64,000 nucleotides of DNA. Source: Chinchilla lanigera (lineage: Eukaryota > Chordata > Mammalia > Rodentia > Chinchillidae). Position numbers and translations under genes: made by a program. The notes under the pieces are model-generated. The model worked only from the letters and a program-made list of their open reading frames with translations. It was not told the origin of the DNA and did not search any database. How positions within the stretch are numbered: the first letter of the stretch is position 1; every line of letters starts with the position of its first letter. Below are positions 22,870 to 33,871 of the stretch, in pieces. The stretch covers positions 6,784,796-6,848,795 of the forward strand of contig NW_004955416.1 in the NCBI RefSeq assembly GCF_000276665.1, in the 5' to 3' direction.

Positions 22870-24239
22870 AGATGCTTCCAAAACTGTATAATTCCCAAAA
22901 AATGATTTCTCAAATATTGAACTGGATAAAATTGCAGACAAGGAATTTTTAAAATGGATTATTAAAATGATCACTGAGATCAAAGAAGATACCTACAAAC
23001 ACCTAAATAAGTCAACTGGTGAAATGATCAGTGAGCTCAAAGAATCAAATAAGCAGCTGGATGAATTAAGGAAAATAATACATGACATGAAAGACCATTT
23101 CAGTAAAAAGATAAAGGTTCTAAAAATAATAATAACAATAATTCCTGGAAGCGAAAGACTCAGTCAAATTAAAAACTCATTTTAAACTTGGTAGTATGTT
23201 AAATGAATCATAAAAAAGAATATTAGGGCTTGAAAACAAAGGGGATCTAACAGAACATTCAGATAGTAATAAAAAGGATAAGAATCAATGAGTACAATAT
23301 TCAAGTGCTCTTAGACACCTCACTTAGACTCACTAGCCTTGAGAAGAGTGAGGAAGTACAGGATAATAGCATAGAAAAACTATTTACTGAGAATATATCT
23401 GAGAATTTCTCAAGTATAGAAAATGAGGTATCCACATACTGAGGAATTTAGAATCCCCAAATACCCACGACCAGCAAAGAACCTTTCATAGTCAGTGTGG
23501 CAATATATCATAGCCAACATATGATAATCAAATTGCCAAAAATTCAGAACAAAGAAATAATATTAAAAGCTATTAGACAGAAATGTCTAGCACCTTATTA
23601 TGGCAAGCCCATCAAAATCACAGATTTTTTCAACAGAAATTATCAAGGCCAGGAAGGCTTGGAATGATATATTTCAAGCACTGAAAGAAAATAATTGCCA
23701 ACCTAGACTACTATATTCTGCAAGATTATCTCTCAAAATCAAAGGAGAAATAAAGACCTTCCAAGCTAAGCACAAATTAAAGAAATGTATGAACAGTAAG
23801 CTAGCATGGCAGAAAGTACTCAAAAGAATACTAAACACAGAGAAAGAGGACAACCATAATCATAAGACAAAAAAATAAATTTCCTTGAGAGAGGAGATAA
23901 ATAAATGAGATTCAGAAATGAATCAAACACTAGAAAAACAAGAAAATGATAGGAATTAGTATATAGCTTTCAATAATAACAGTTAATGTAAATGCTCTTA
24001 ATTCTCCAATTAAAAGACAAAGACTAACATACTGAACTAAAAAAATAAGACTTAACTACCTGTTGCCTGCAAAAAACACCCCTCATCAACAAAGATATAC
24101 ACATACTGAAAGTGAAACAATGGAAAATGATATGCCAAGAAAATGGAGCCCAAAAGCAAGCAGAAATAGCTATATTTATATCTTGACCCTTAAAGTTCAA
24201 AGTGATACTCCACTAGAAAAACCCTTATCCAGGGTTTTT
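22870..24239 (+). pseudogene. L1 ORF1 C-terminal half, linker and start of ORF2
   Basis: 22,967-23,185 encodes a coiled-coil-like stretch (SELKESNKQLDELRKIIHDM). 23,600-23,878 encodes the ORF1 C-terminal domain (ARKAWNDIFQALKENNCQPR, then ARLSLKIKGEIKTFQ). 23,970-24,060 resembles the ORF2 start, with 'ctccaattaaaagacaaaga'. ORF1 encodes the L1 RNA chaperone. Stops separate the pieces. The L1 match ends at a small perfect inverted repeat at 24,215-24,241. Confidence 0.75.
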
Positions 24240-24241
24240 CT
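24215..24241. repeat. perfect 10-bp inverted repeat (hairpin)
   Basis: AGAAAAACCC (24,215-24,224), a 7-base loop and GGGTTTTTCT (24,232-24,241) are perfect complements. It lies exactly between L1 sequence and the displaced piggyBac patch. Confidence 0.9.
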
Positions 24242-24306
24242 ATTTATAATACAGAAATTATAGAATTTGAAAGAAAAAAAGAAGCTAAAAACATTCCAAT
24301 AGTGGT
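24240..24306 (+). repeat. 67-bp displaced copy of piggyBac transposase sequence
   Basis: Sixty-four of 67 bases match 26,864-26,930, which is inside the piggyBac transposase relic. Homology stops on both sides: the left flank is the hairpin and L1, the right flank is unrelated. No target duplication, A tail or terminal repeat is visible. Confidence 0.85.
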
Positions 24307-24837
24307 ATGAATGAATGAACAATGGGGAGAATACATTCTTTCCATTATTGGATGACAGGACATATAATGCAAAGGATGTAGACAGGATTTTAAAATAAAA
24401 GCCTCAGAGTCCAGGCTGATGAGCCTCAGGCCGCCTTTAGCCAACAAACAGCCTCTCTAGCATTGCCCTGATTGAGCAAAATAGGTGCATTCCTTCCCTG
24501 CTCTGGGCATATGAAGTGCTCTTCTATTCGTGCATTCACTATGCCTCCTACAAAGTGAGTGAAGTGAGTGAAGCTGCTCACAGAAGTGAGTGAAGCTGCT
24601 TCTAGTTTCTGAGGGAGAAATTAAAACACAAGGAGATAAATGGTCTGGTTGCATCACATATAGGCTCAAAGCAAATACTCCCAACTTTGTGCTTTCTCTT
24701 CCACATTCTACCCCTCTATTAGCCTTAATTTTAGAATGTTTTTGGGAAAAAAATGGGTTAGTTTATGACCATTTTTCAGCCACTGACCATATCTTCTGTG
24801 GTTAGTTAAATAACCATAAAAAAAGAAAGAGAATGGG
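24307..24837. other. no gene seen; short direct repeats
   Basis: The only structure is a small cluster of 'agtgagtgaag' direct repeats at 24,555-24,602, in which 'aagtgagtgaagctgct' occurs twice. The rest is unassigned. Confidence 0.5.
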
Positions 24838-25045
24838 GGATGTATTCTAGTAGCTCCGTGGTAAAGCACTTGCCCACCATGATCAGTAAAGGCCTTGGTT
24901 CAATCCCAGTGCTAGAAAAAAAGCCAAGCATGGTAGCACACACCTGTAACCCTAGCTACTTGGGAGGCTGTGGGAGGTTGATAAGTTTGAGACCAGCCTG
25001 GACTGTCTGGCTTCAATCCCTTCAATCCCTAGAGAAAGAAAAAAA
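24838..25045 (+). repeat. ID+B1 composite SINE
   Basis: ID half: 'gggggatgtattctagtagc', 'ggtaaagcacttgcccacc', 'ggttcaatcccagtgctag' then A-run. B1 half: 'gccaagcatggtagcacac', 'ctagctacttgggaggctg', 'tttgagaccagcctggac'. The tail passes into a GGAA microsatellite. The open frame running through SINE and microsatellite is not a gene. Confidence 0.8.
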
Positions 25046-25112
25046 GGAAGGAAGGAAGGAAGGAAGGAAGGAAGGAAGGAAGGAAGGAAGGAAGGAAGGA
25101 AGGAAGAGGAAG
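25046..25112. repeat. (GGAA)n microsatellite
   Basis: About 15 GGAA units followed by imperfect GA-rich sequence. It evidently expanded from the A-rich tail of the preceding SINE. Confidence 0.95.
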
Positions 25113-25779
25113 AGAGGGGAGCAGGGGGAGGAAAAGGAAAAGGAAGGAAAGCAGGTTAGCTAAGAGTTCATACACAGGCTCACCTTAGTATGGATAAAAG
25201 AAGTTGACTTAGACATGGTCCCAGATGAGAATTTTAGTATGAAAACACTCTGAGTCATGAAGACTTTATTTCATTTTTCCATGAGTATTTACATTCTGCC
25301 TTTTACAACTTTCACAACATCCATGCCATACTTGAAAATAAAACGTAAGTTCCACTCTTAAGTATTATGGTGCTGGGTACCCTAGAATATCCATTTTGCA
25401 AGCAAGTATCAGGTATAACAGCTAAAGAAATTAGCACAAATCAACCTGAAGAAGAGAAATCTCCTACAGAAGGTTTAGATACTCCTGATTATAAGTGTTC
25501 TATTCATTGAGGTTCCAATATCTCCTTGAAATATCCTAAGAATTCCAATGCTTCAACAAACTGTGTCTGCATAAAGACCCAACTTTAGCCAGAAACTTCC
25601 AAACAACTTCCACGATATTGTGCGGCTAGCACAGTTTATCAGCCATAACATAACATTTACTGCCATTGGCAGTACATATTTTCAGGAGCTATACAGTATA
25701 GTTACTTAACTTATAATATGAAGAATGGTTGAAATAATTATAAAACTATATTTTAGTGTCCAAGTGACAAGAAATTGTA

Positions 25780-25932
25780 TCTTTTTTTTCTTTTGAGATA
25801 TGAACTTGCTTTTTTTCTTGAGATATGAACCTGCTTATATGTAACCTAGGCTATCCTCAAACTCCTGGTAATCCTCCTGCCTCAGCTTCCCAAGTTCTGG
25901 GATTACAGGCATGTGCCACCACACCAGGTTAC
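25780..25932 (-). repeat. B1-type SINE, minus strand
   Basis: Plus strand: T-rich start, 'taacctaggctatcctcaa', 'cctcctgcctcagcttccc', 'ctgggattacaggcatgtg', 'ccaccacaccaggtt'. A local duplication of 'cttgagatatgaac' is present near its 3' tail. Confidence 0.8.
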
Positions 25933-26141
25933 AAATTGTATCTTAAGGTTTGCAAAAGAAATCTTTCTCTTTAACATTTATGACAATCCCCATCTAACAT
26001 TGTATATCCTTTATGAGTGAGGTTAATGATATACTCTGCAGGAAACCTGACATTAATTCACATCAAAGAGTCATCACTTGGTTCTCAGCTGGAATACTAG
26101 TATTTAAATCTAGAAAATTATCTTTAAAAATGTTAAAGATG

Positions 26142-26243
26142 GGACTGGGGATTTAGCTCAGTGGCACAGCACCTGCCTGGCAAACGCAAGGTCATGAGTT
26201 CAATTCCTGGTACCGGAAGAAAAATAGACAAACAAAAAAAAAG
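26142..26243 (+). repeat. ID-type SINE with 11-bp target-site duplication
   Basis: 'ggactggggatttagctcag', 'cctgcctggcaaacgcaag', 'gagttcaattcctggtacc' and an A-rich tail. TGTTAAAGATG flanks it at 26,131-26,141 and 26,244-26,254. The A box (TAGCTCAGTGG) and B box are still readable. Confidence 0.92.
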
Positions 26244-26714
26244 TGTTAAAGATGTGTTTTATAAACAAGGTAGTTTTTGCATATCAGATCTTAACACGAT
26301 GAATTTCTAGATCTTGAGAACCAGTGTTTAACCACTTAAACAGTTTACCCTGAGTGTCAAGTAATATTTATTTACGTACTGTCCCAAGTGTAGTGTTGCT
26401 TTGTTAGGTGTCATTTCAAGCAGTAGATTCTTGTTTGCCTGAGATACACTTATACATCTGTTTATTTGTTTTATAACAACTATTTTTTCCATACTCTTTA
26501 ATTTAGAACATTGTATTTGCCTTTGATACTTGTTTCAAGTGAAATCTAATAATAAGTTCTGGTCATTCTCTTTTACTAATTTGTATTTACTTTATTTGTG
26601 AAAAATAACCTATAATTTTATGCTGCAATCTATAAAAACTCTTCTCATAAGTACATTACATATAATGTATACTTCTCCAGAACTCAGTGATATTCTTTTG
26701 CAACACAAAATAGA

Positions 26715-27290
26715 TAAGTTGAGGACACTGAGACTGAATAAGAAGGAAGTACCAAAAGATCTGCAAAAGAAAAAACTGAAAAAATGAGAAACATTAACAT
26801 ATCAGAGAGGAAAAGTCTGCGTCATGAAATGGAAAGATAAAATATACATCTCCTTATTGTCAACTATTTATAATACAGAAATGATAGAATTTGAAAGAAG
26901 AAAAGAAGCTAAAAACATTCCAATAGCGGTCCATGATTACAATAATTTTATAGGTGGTGTTGACTTAGTTGACCAAGATCTAACAAGTTATCCTATAATC
27001 AAAAAGGAGAAAAGATACTATTATAAAATATTTATGTACCTCCTGGAGCAAACAATATGAAACTCATTTGTAATTTATTCAAAACAAGGGGGTTCAAAAA
27101 GTTATTTACAATTTAAATTAGGTCTAATAGACCAAATAATTGAAAAATACAAGACAGCAAAACACCAACCAGGACATCCATCATTGATGTCTTCACCATT
27201 ACTTTTAGAGGGTAAACATTTTATTGAAATTATACCACCCACAGAAAAGAAGAAAGGCCAACATGAGAGTTGTCAGAGAATGCCAAACTG
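26715..27290 (+). pseudogene. piggyBac-type transposase remnant, catalytic core C-terminal part
   Basis: The frame at 26,824-27,060 reads MKWKDKIYISLLSTIYNTEM and then HDYNNFIGGVDLVDQ, followed by TSYPIIKKEKRYYYKIF. 'WKDKR..LLST' and 'DYN..MGGVD..DQ' with a Tyr-Pro and an aromatic/basic stretch are hallmark blocks of the piggyBac (DDE_Tnp_1_7) transposase family; the Asp in GGVD is one of its conserved acidic positions. Upstream (26,720-26,800) and downstream (27,060-27,280) family-like residues continue past stops. The N-terminal two-thirds of a usual ~550-600-residue transposase is absent. Dead element. Confidence 0.8.
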
Positions 27291-27294
27291 CACT

Positions 27295-27905
27295 TTCCTG
27301 AGAGACAAATCCCTTTGCATCGATCTTTACCTGACCTTTACTTCACCCCTATTCACTGAGATACCCAGAACTGACTATAGAGAAACAGATGTTCCCTTAA
27401 TTGGCTAAAAGAATGTGATCAAGTCTTGCCAATGTGTCTCACTGCAGCATGTGGGTGAGAACTGCCTCCCCTACTGATAGCTAGAATAGGGGCTGAGCAA
27501 GAGCCTGTGAGATTCCAGGGCTAAAACATGAGATAACATCTCAGCTGAGGCCATAGGACTCAAAAAGAATAATATCTTCCTGGCAGTAAAGGTGCAAGCC
27601 TTGTATACATCAAGTTATCCATTGCACTGCTAACTGGAGGGCCTCTGTGCCTGGCACAGAATTGCTCTGTTTCACCTTACAGCCAATGCCTGCAAAGTTT
27701 CTCTTCCCTAGCACTCTGCCATGACCCCATCCATCTCCCTGGTTGATAGCAAAATAAAGCTATGAGTTTTTGGACTTGTGACCCTTTGTTCCATACAGAG
27801 CATTTGGGTCATCCCAGAACTCCTCACCTGTAGAATTTTCTCTCTTTGTCTTTATTTTGTATTTATGTGCCATATTGCTTGGTGGGAGATGCAAACCCTC
27901 TGCAG
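27295..27905 (+). repeat. LTR-like block interrupting the piggyBac relic
   Basis: Between two collinear parts of the transposase lies ~600 bp of unrelated DNA with a poly(A) signal ('agcaaaataaagctatgag' near 27,752) and a following T/C-rich U5-like stretch. Consistent with a solo LTR, but ends are not defined. Confidence 0.4.
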
Positions 27906-27907
27906 GA

Positions 27908-28065
27908 GTTTTGGTAGAGAGTGTAAAGTGTGTTGTTCAAAGAAAGACAATAATGCAAAAAACAATTTGGAAAGAGACTAGATACTACTGTCCAGATTAT
28001 AATATTGCATTGTGCATTGAATGTTCTAAGATATACCACACACAGAAAAATTATTCAATAAATCT
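27908..28065 (+). pseudogene. piggyBac transposase C-terminal Cys-rich domain remnant
   Basis: Two overlapping frames give CKVCCSKK and then ETRYYCPDYNIALCIECSKIY followed by HTQ. C..C, Y.C..C, LC...C and a terminal Tyr-His are the pattern of the C-terminal zinc-binding domain of piggyBac transposases. A frameshift separates the first two cysteines from the rest, and one cysteine of the CPDC-type motif is Tyr here. Confidence 0.75.
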
Positions 28066-28225
28066 GATAAAATTTTCATTTTATATTTCCTATTGTCTTG
28101 TAAAATTTAACAGAAAAAATGCAATTTTTGTCATCCTGTATTTTGAAAATTAGATTGGTAAGTGGCAGCCCAAACCCTCTGTCTTTTAACAAAATGTCTT
28201 TAAACAGCTGGGGCTATTTCTTCTT

Positions 28226-28715
28226 TGGGAGCTTGTTATGCTTGGAATCTAAATTGCACCTTCCTCTCCAAGGCTCACTGGATTTAAGGCTTATCTGCTA
28301 GATGACAGAGTTGAAAAGTGACTGGATCATTAGAGTTCTAACTTCATCAAGTGAATTAATTCACAGAAGGATTTATAGTTTGATGGCATTATTGAGGGGT
28401 AACAAACTCAGTGAGGTCTAGTTGAAGGGTATGGGGCATGGAGGCATGACCTGGGAGAATAATCAGCCTTGTCCTTGGCACCTTGCTGTCTGTGTTTCTC
28501 AGCTCTCTGCTTCCTGGTTGCCATGAGGTGAGCAGCTTTCCTCCACGAAGCCTTTCTATCATGATGTTTCTGCATCACCACAACCTTAAAAGCAATAGAG
28601 CCAGCTGACCATAGACTGAAACCTCTGAAACCACCAACCAAAACAAATCTTTCTTCTTTTAAGTAGTTTTTCTCAGGAATTTTGTGACAGCAATGGAAAG
28701 CTGACTTACACAGGG
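28226..28715 (+). repeat. MaLR-type LTR
   Basis: 'ttgttatgcttggaatctaa', 'gtgactggatcattagag', 'ctctgcttcctggttgccat', 'atagactgaaacctctgaaa' and 'agcaatggaaagctgactta'. About 490 bp with a complete MaLR order. Confidence 0.7.
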
Positions 28716-28734
28716 TCCTTTAGGAGGTAGACCC

Positions 28735-29945
28735 CTTAGAATAATAGAAGATTTCTTAGCAGAAACTCTACATGGTAGGAGGGCATGGAATTATGGATTT
28801 AAATCCCTGGAAGAATACTATATCCAGTAAATTTATCTTTTAGAATGAAAAGTGAAATAAAGACCTTTCCAAATAAGCATTACAGAGGATACTTTTAAAA
28901 TCCTACACAGAAAAGAGGAACCAAGACAAACAATTATGACAGCACAAGAAATTATAAATCTTTCTAGGAAAGTAAAAAAGTAAATGAAAACTAAAAAACA
29001 AGCAACTATCACTAATTCAGTAAGCCATCAAATTGCTAAGATAGTAAGAAACAAACATTGATTATTCAAAATAATCAGAAGAAAAACAACAAAGGGACAG
29101 GAACTACTGCATATATTTCAATAATAACCCTGAATATAAATGGTCTGAGTTATACAATTAAAAGACACAGACTGGCTGACTATATTAAAAATACAACCCA
29201 ACTCTACTGACTACAAGAAACTCACCTCATAGCAAAGACATACAAACTAAAAGTGAAAGCATAAAGAATTATATTCCAATCAAATGTACTCTGAAAGTAA
29301 GAAGGAGCAGCTACATTCATATCTGACAAAACAGACTTCAAGTCAAAACTGGTCAGAAAAGATAAGAAGGTCACTACATATTGATAAAAGGAATAATCCA
29401 TTAAAAATAATAATTGTAAAAATATATGCACCAAACAGAATTTTATAAACCAAGTTTTATAAAACAAACACTACAGAACATAAAGCAAGAGGCAGTACCC
29501 AGGACAATGACAGTGGATTACTTCAACACACTAACCAACAGATCATCCAGTCCAAAGCATAATCAATGAAAAACATCAGAGTAAATTGCACTATGGATCA
29601 AATGGACTTAGTGTGATACCTACAGAATAGTGCATCCAACAGCTGTAGAATTCTTTTCATCAGCCTATGGAGTTTTCTTCAAAACAGATTAGAATTTAGG
29701 CCACAAATCAATCTTAACAAATACAAAATACTGAAATAATTTCTTGCATCTAATCAGACCACAAAGGAATGAAAACATCAACAGCAAGAGAAACTGCAGA
29801 AAATATACAAAAAAATGGAGATTGAACAATACAATCTTGAATGAATAGTGAGTCACTGAAGAAATCAGGGAGGAAATTTTTAAAATTCTTAGAAGCAAAT
29901 GAAATAAAAATACAATCTACCAGAACCTGTGAGTAGAAAAAAACC
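28735..29945 (+). pseudogene. L1 fragment: ORF1 end, linker and ORF2 endonuclease region
   Basis: 28,740-28,900 resembles the ORF1 C-terminus ('gcagaaactctacatggtag', 'aatctatcttttagaatg'-type order). 29,100-29,250 is the ORF2 start ('acaattaaaagacacagact', 'actacaagaaactcacctc'). 29,400-29,900 continues through the endonuclease domain, with many stops. It ends abruptly at about 29,945. Confidence 0.65.
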
Positions 29946-29949
29946 TGTG

Positions 29950-30413
29950 GGTAGATTTCTTAGCAGAAACTCTAAAGGGCAGGAGGGTATGAAATTATGG
30001 ATTTAAACCCCTGAAAAAAGAATATTATATCCAGCAAATTTATCTTTCAGAATCAAAGGTGAAATAAAGACCTTACAACTCTAAAATTCATATTTTACCA
30101 AAGACCAAAGACCCTGAATAGCTAAAGCAATCCTGAGCAAAAAGAGGAATACCAGAAGCACCAAAATATACTATACAGCCACTGTAACAAAAAGTACATG
30201 GTATTCAAACTAGACATGTAGACAATGAATAGAAGGCCTGGAAATAAACCTATAAATCTACAACTATCTAATGTTTGACGAAACAGCATTCATGCATGCT
30301 TTCATTCAAAAGCATGCATATGTTAGAGAAAAGACAGCCTTTCCAGAAGTGGTAAGAAAACTGAACATCCACATGTAGACTTTGAAAATAGATCCTTAAC
30401 TCAAAGCTTGTAC
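29950..30413 (+). pseudogene. second L1 fragment, left arm (ORF1 end joined to late ORF2)
   Basis: 29,955-30,075 repeats the ORF1-end sequence of 28,740-28,870. Directly afterwards (from about 30,085) the sequence is late ORF2 ('aaaattcatattttaccaaa', residues resembling RPKTLNS*SNPEQK). ORF1 end and late ORF2 are not neighbours in an intact L1, so this is a rearranged copy. The L1 is then interrupted at 30,414 and resumes at 31,123. Confidence 0.6.
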
Positions 30414-30423
30414 AAAAATCAAC

Positions 30424-31112
30424 CCAAGGAATGGAGAGGGACCTGACCACAGCCTCAGTCTGACATTCCAAACCAGGGATGGGTAGGAGCTGTGAGGATT
30501 GAGGCTACCCAGGACTTCCTTACTAGAATGTCCCCAGCTACAGTCACCCACTTTAATTTTCTACCAGAAACCCCTCCCCCTACCTCAACTTGCTATTTAT
30601 TGCTGTAATTTATTGACCTGAAATGCTACATAACAGACCTCACTTGGGACAGAGAGAGTCCCCAGGGATTCCCCCTACTCCACTTGGCAAGCCTCCTTGG
30701 CCCCAGGTGCTGAGGATAGCCTCTCTGTACTCTATCACCTGCTTTCCCCTGCCCTTCTGAGGGCCCCAGTTGGGCCCTGCCCCACTTGCTAGTACCTTGA
30801 GGTGGAGAGGAAGGGATGGGGTTATAACTGTTTCATTTCACTGCAACTGGAAGAGGGATCATATCCTATTATGCTCTTCCCAGAGAAGGGGACGGACAGT
30901 AGGATTGCACTCTTGTACTGGTCACTGCCACTTCCCAATCAAGAATTTGGATAAATTCAAGTCAAAGCTGAAAGTATGCAGGCTTCCAGTGTCACAAAAA
31001 AGTGATTCATTGATGACTTATCTCTTCATTCAGAAGCATGTAGTCTTAATGTACAGAGATGAAAAACTTATTTTATAATCTTTTTCATTAAAAGCTTAAT
31101 TGAAAACTTTTT
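30424..31112 (+). pseudogene. ~0.69-kb retrocopy of an unidentified transcript
   Basis: The block is flanked by AAAAATCAAC at 30,414-30,423 and 31,113-31,122, and L1 sequence is continuous across it once one copy is removed. It is GC-richer in its first half, has an ATTAAA poly(A) signal about 25 bases before its 3' end (near 31,088) and no LTR ends. This fits an L1-mobilised mRNA fragment with an eroded or very short A tail. The open frame at 30,770-31,078 has no recognisable domain, so the parent gene is unknown; an unrecognised repeat is the alternative. Confidence 0.6.
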
Positions 31113-31122
31113 AAAAATCAAC

Positions 31123-31685
31123 TCAAAATAGATCAAAAACTTCAATGTAAGACCTAAAACTCTGAAAACACTATAGGAAATACTTCAAAAGTACAATATG
31201 GCAAAGCTAGCTATACCACTCCTGGATATATACCCAAAAGAGGATATATTTACTCAAAATACACAATAGAGATACCCGCATATTTTGTTTATTGAGGCAC
31301 TACCACAATAGTCAAGTTATGGAATAGCCTATAGGCCTATCAACAGATGAAAGGATAAAGAAAATAATGTATATAGTAGAGTATTAGATAAAAAGAAGAA
31401 TGAAATCACACCATTTTCAGAAAAATAGAAGAGACTGGAAATCATCATGTTAAGTGAAATAAGCCAGACTCATAAAGACAAGTATTTATTTTCATATATG
31501 GGGGGGCACTTGAGAGTAGAAAGGGGTCTATTAGGGAAGGAGACCCAGAGGAAGTGGGAAGAGATAAGAGAGTCCAATAGGAAGGGTGGTTTTGGTCAAA
31601 GACATTGTTTGTATCATGAAAATGTTACACAGAAACCTGTTCTACTGTTCAATTAAGATGTGTTAATAACTGTAATTTTAAAATA
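31123..31685 (+). repeat. L1 3' end, right arm of the second L1 fragment
   Basis: Resumes 'tcaaaatagatcaaaaactt', then ORF2 C-terminal text ('ctataccactcctggatata tacccaaaag') and 3'UTR with 'gaagagactggaaatcatca', 'agtgaaataagccagactc'. It ends near 31,685 in A/T-rich sequence. Confidence 0.75.
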
Positions 31686-33871
31686 ACTAAATAATACTTA
31701 AAAGAGCTAAATTAATTTGCAACAGGGTCACAGAAAAGGGACACTGGACTCAGGAGGTTCAGATTCCAAATTTGGAGAATGAGAATGAGTTAGGATGTTG
31801 AGCAGCAATAACATGTGCAGAGAGGGAGATTTGAAATGCATGATCAGTCAGGAAACTGGCTAGAGTGTTGGCTCTTCAGAAGGGAGATGACAGGCCCACT
31901 TTGAAAGCCCCTATAACTTCTGATTCTGAAGTTCACTCTGAGGTACTCATGGCCACTGGAGGATTTCAATCAGCTAAGTGAAATCATCAGATATGGATGT
32001 TAGAACAACTGGAAGAGAAACAGTAGCTTCCTTAGCATCCTCCAGGGGACATGACTAAGCAGTGGGCAGTGAAGAGATCCTACAGGAACATTTATTAGGC
32101 CCAAATGACAGGAAGGAAAAGAGCCACATGAGTAGTGGATGCAGGGCCAAGGAAGAGGAGGAGTCTAGAGAACCCCAACCACCAACTATGACAAGTGATG
32201 AGAACTGTGGCACCTTTGGTTGAGTATTCCTGGGATAGAAGACAGTTTGGGTGCCAAGAAGGCAAGAATTTGCACAAGCTTGGAAGTGTCTTCCAACCCC
32301 ATATTAACAGATTCCTAGCTATTGAGGCTGACCCAAATAAAACCTAGATGTCAGAGTCCATAAGTGACATCTCACTAGAGAAGTGGTTTGGGCTGTGAGA
32401 ACCTCCATCAATGTAAAACCAAGTAGTGAGAAGAACATTGGAGATTAACAATCTGAGGTTTATATGGGCCCAAGAACATAGGTCTGGGATCATGAACAGC
32501 CACCCAAAATTGGTTTTTCTGCTCACAAAATGTCACTTTTTTGACAAATATGGCTGTTGGTGGTCAAGAGTGATAGGTGAAACAATCAGAAGGCAGACTA
32601 GAGTGTGGTTTCCTCAGCAAAGAAAATCCATAAACCTCCCTAAAAACTAACAGGTCCAAGAAGCTGACCATGGGTATAAGGATGCATCCAAGTGAAAGCA
32701 GTGTGAAAGGTCAGGCCAGGAGATTTTAGTAGGGCATGTAAATGAGATATGAAGCAGGCATCAATAACCTGGGCACATCTTCACTAGAACTGGCACACAG
32801 TAAGCATCTTATCTGGGACAGGCAAGGAGGTCACTCAAAAACAGAGAACTACTTTATGCACATAGTCATTTTAAAAACTACTTTTCCAAAAAGTTTGCTC
32901 TGATTTTTTAATTGGACTTCTGTAATTCTCAACAAAAAGGCTTTATTTTAAGACAGTCTTAATTAGTGTTAATATTGGCCCATTAACCTAGCAGTTACAC
33001 TTAAATGTAGGGATTTACCAAAATTTCAGTAACCTATCAGCCTGCCAGCCCCCCTGGTGGAGTTGCCTTGGTAGTGTTTGTGCCCACAGGAAGGAGCAAT
33101 AGTAGACAGGCCAGCTTCTCTTTCTCTTCACACACTTGACCTTCTCCTGAATGTTCTATCTTCAGCAAAGTAACAGGTTGTACTTCATAAAAAGTTTGAG
33201 ATCACCAGAAATGGGAAATAGTCTTGCTATTGAAATGTTCCCCACTTGAGCCCCACAGAACATTCCTGAGACAACTAAACTTCCAAAACTGTGCACATAC
33301 TCAGAGCCCTCTGCACTTTGTTGAGTGGCACCAATGTCTTTCACCCCATTTCTATTTAAAAAAAAAAAGAAGAAGAAAAAAGACCCTTTGGTGACCTTTT
33401 TATTTGCAGTTTCAGGGTCCATAGTTTTATTTTAGAATAAAAATAAATTTCCAAATTTCCAAATAAAATTTTACCAAATTCCACCATTTGGTAAAATTAA
33501 AAAAAAAAAAAAAGCTGTACCTTTCCCTCTATAAATCTGTTTAAAAAGAAAAGTAGAGAGACTCTTGGATCTGGAGTAGTCGCCGACACAGCAGTTGAAG
33601 ACAGAAGAGGCCACAGTAAACTGCATGAGATGTCCCTGCCATTCAGTGGAGAAGGAACAGCTCTGTCACAGCTTCAACTTCTGACAGGTCTCTCTGCTCC
33701 TAGAGGTCCAGCCTGGAGCCATCAAACCTTCCAAACAGAAGCCACTTGTCACAAACTGTTTACAGAGCAAGTTGATAACAGCTGAATTGTACCTTTTGGT
33801 CCCTCCTTTTTTCTTCCCCTCACTTGATTTCCTGCCCTCCCTTTAGTCCCTTCTGTCTTATTTACTGTTCT
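31686..33871. other. no gene seen
   Basis: About 2.2 kb without a supportable gene. Short A-rich tracts lie at 33,359-33,383 and 33,496-33,514, the latter just before a GC-richer patch (33,560-33,760) that I cannot assign. Confidence 0.35.

Noticed and set aside
24840..25163. 107-codon frame rich in Lys-Glu-Gly
   Set aside because: It is a read-through of a composite SINE and a GGAA microsatellite.
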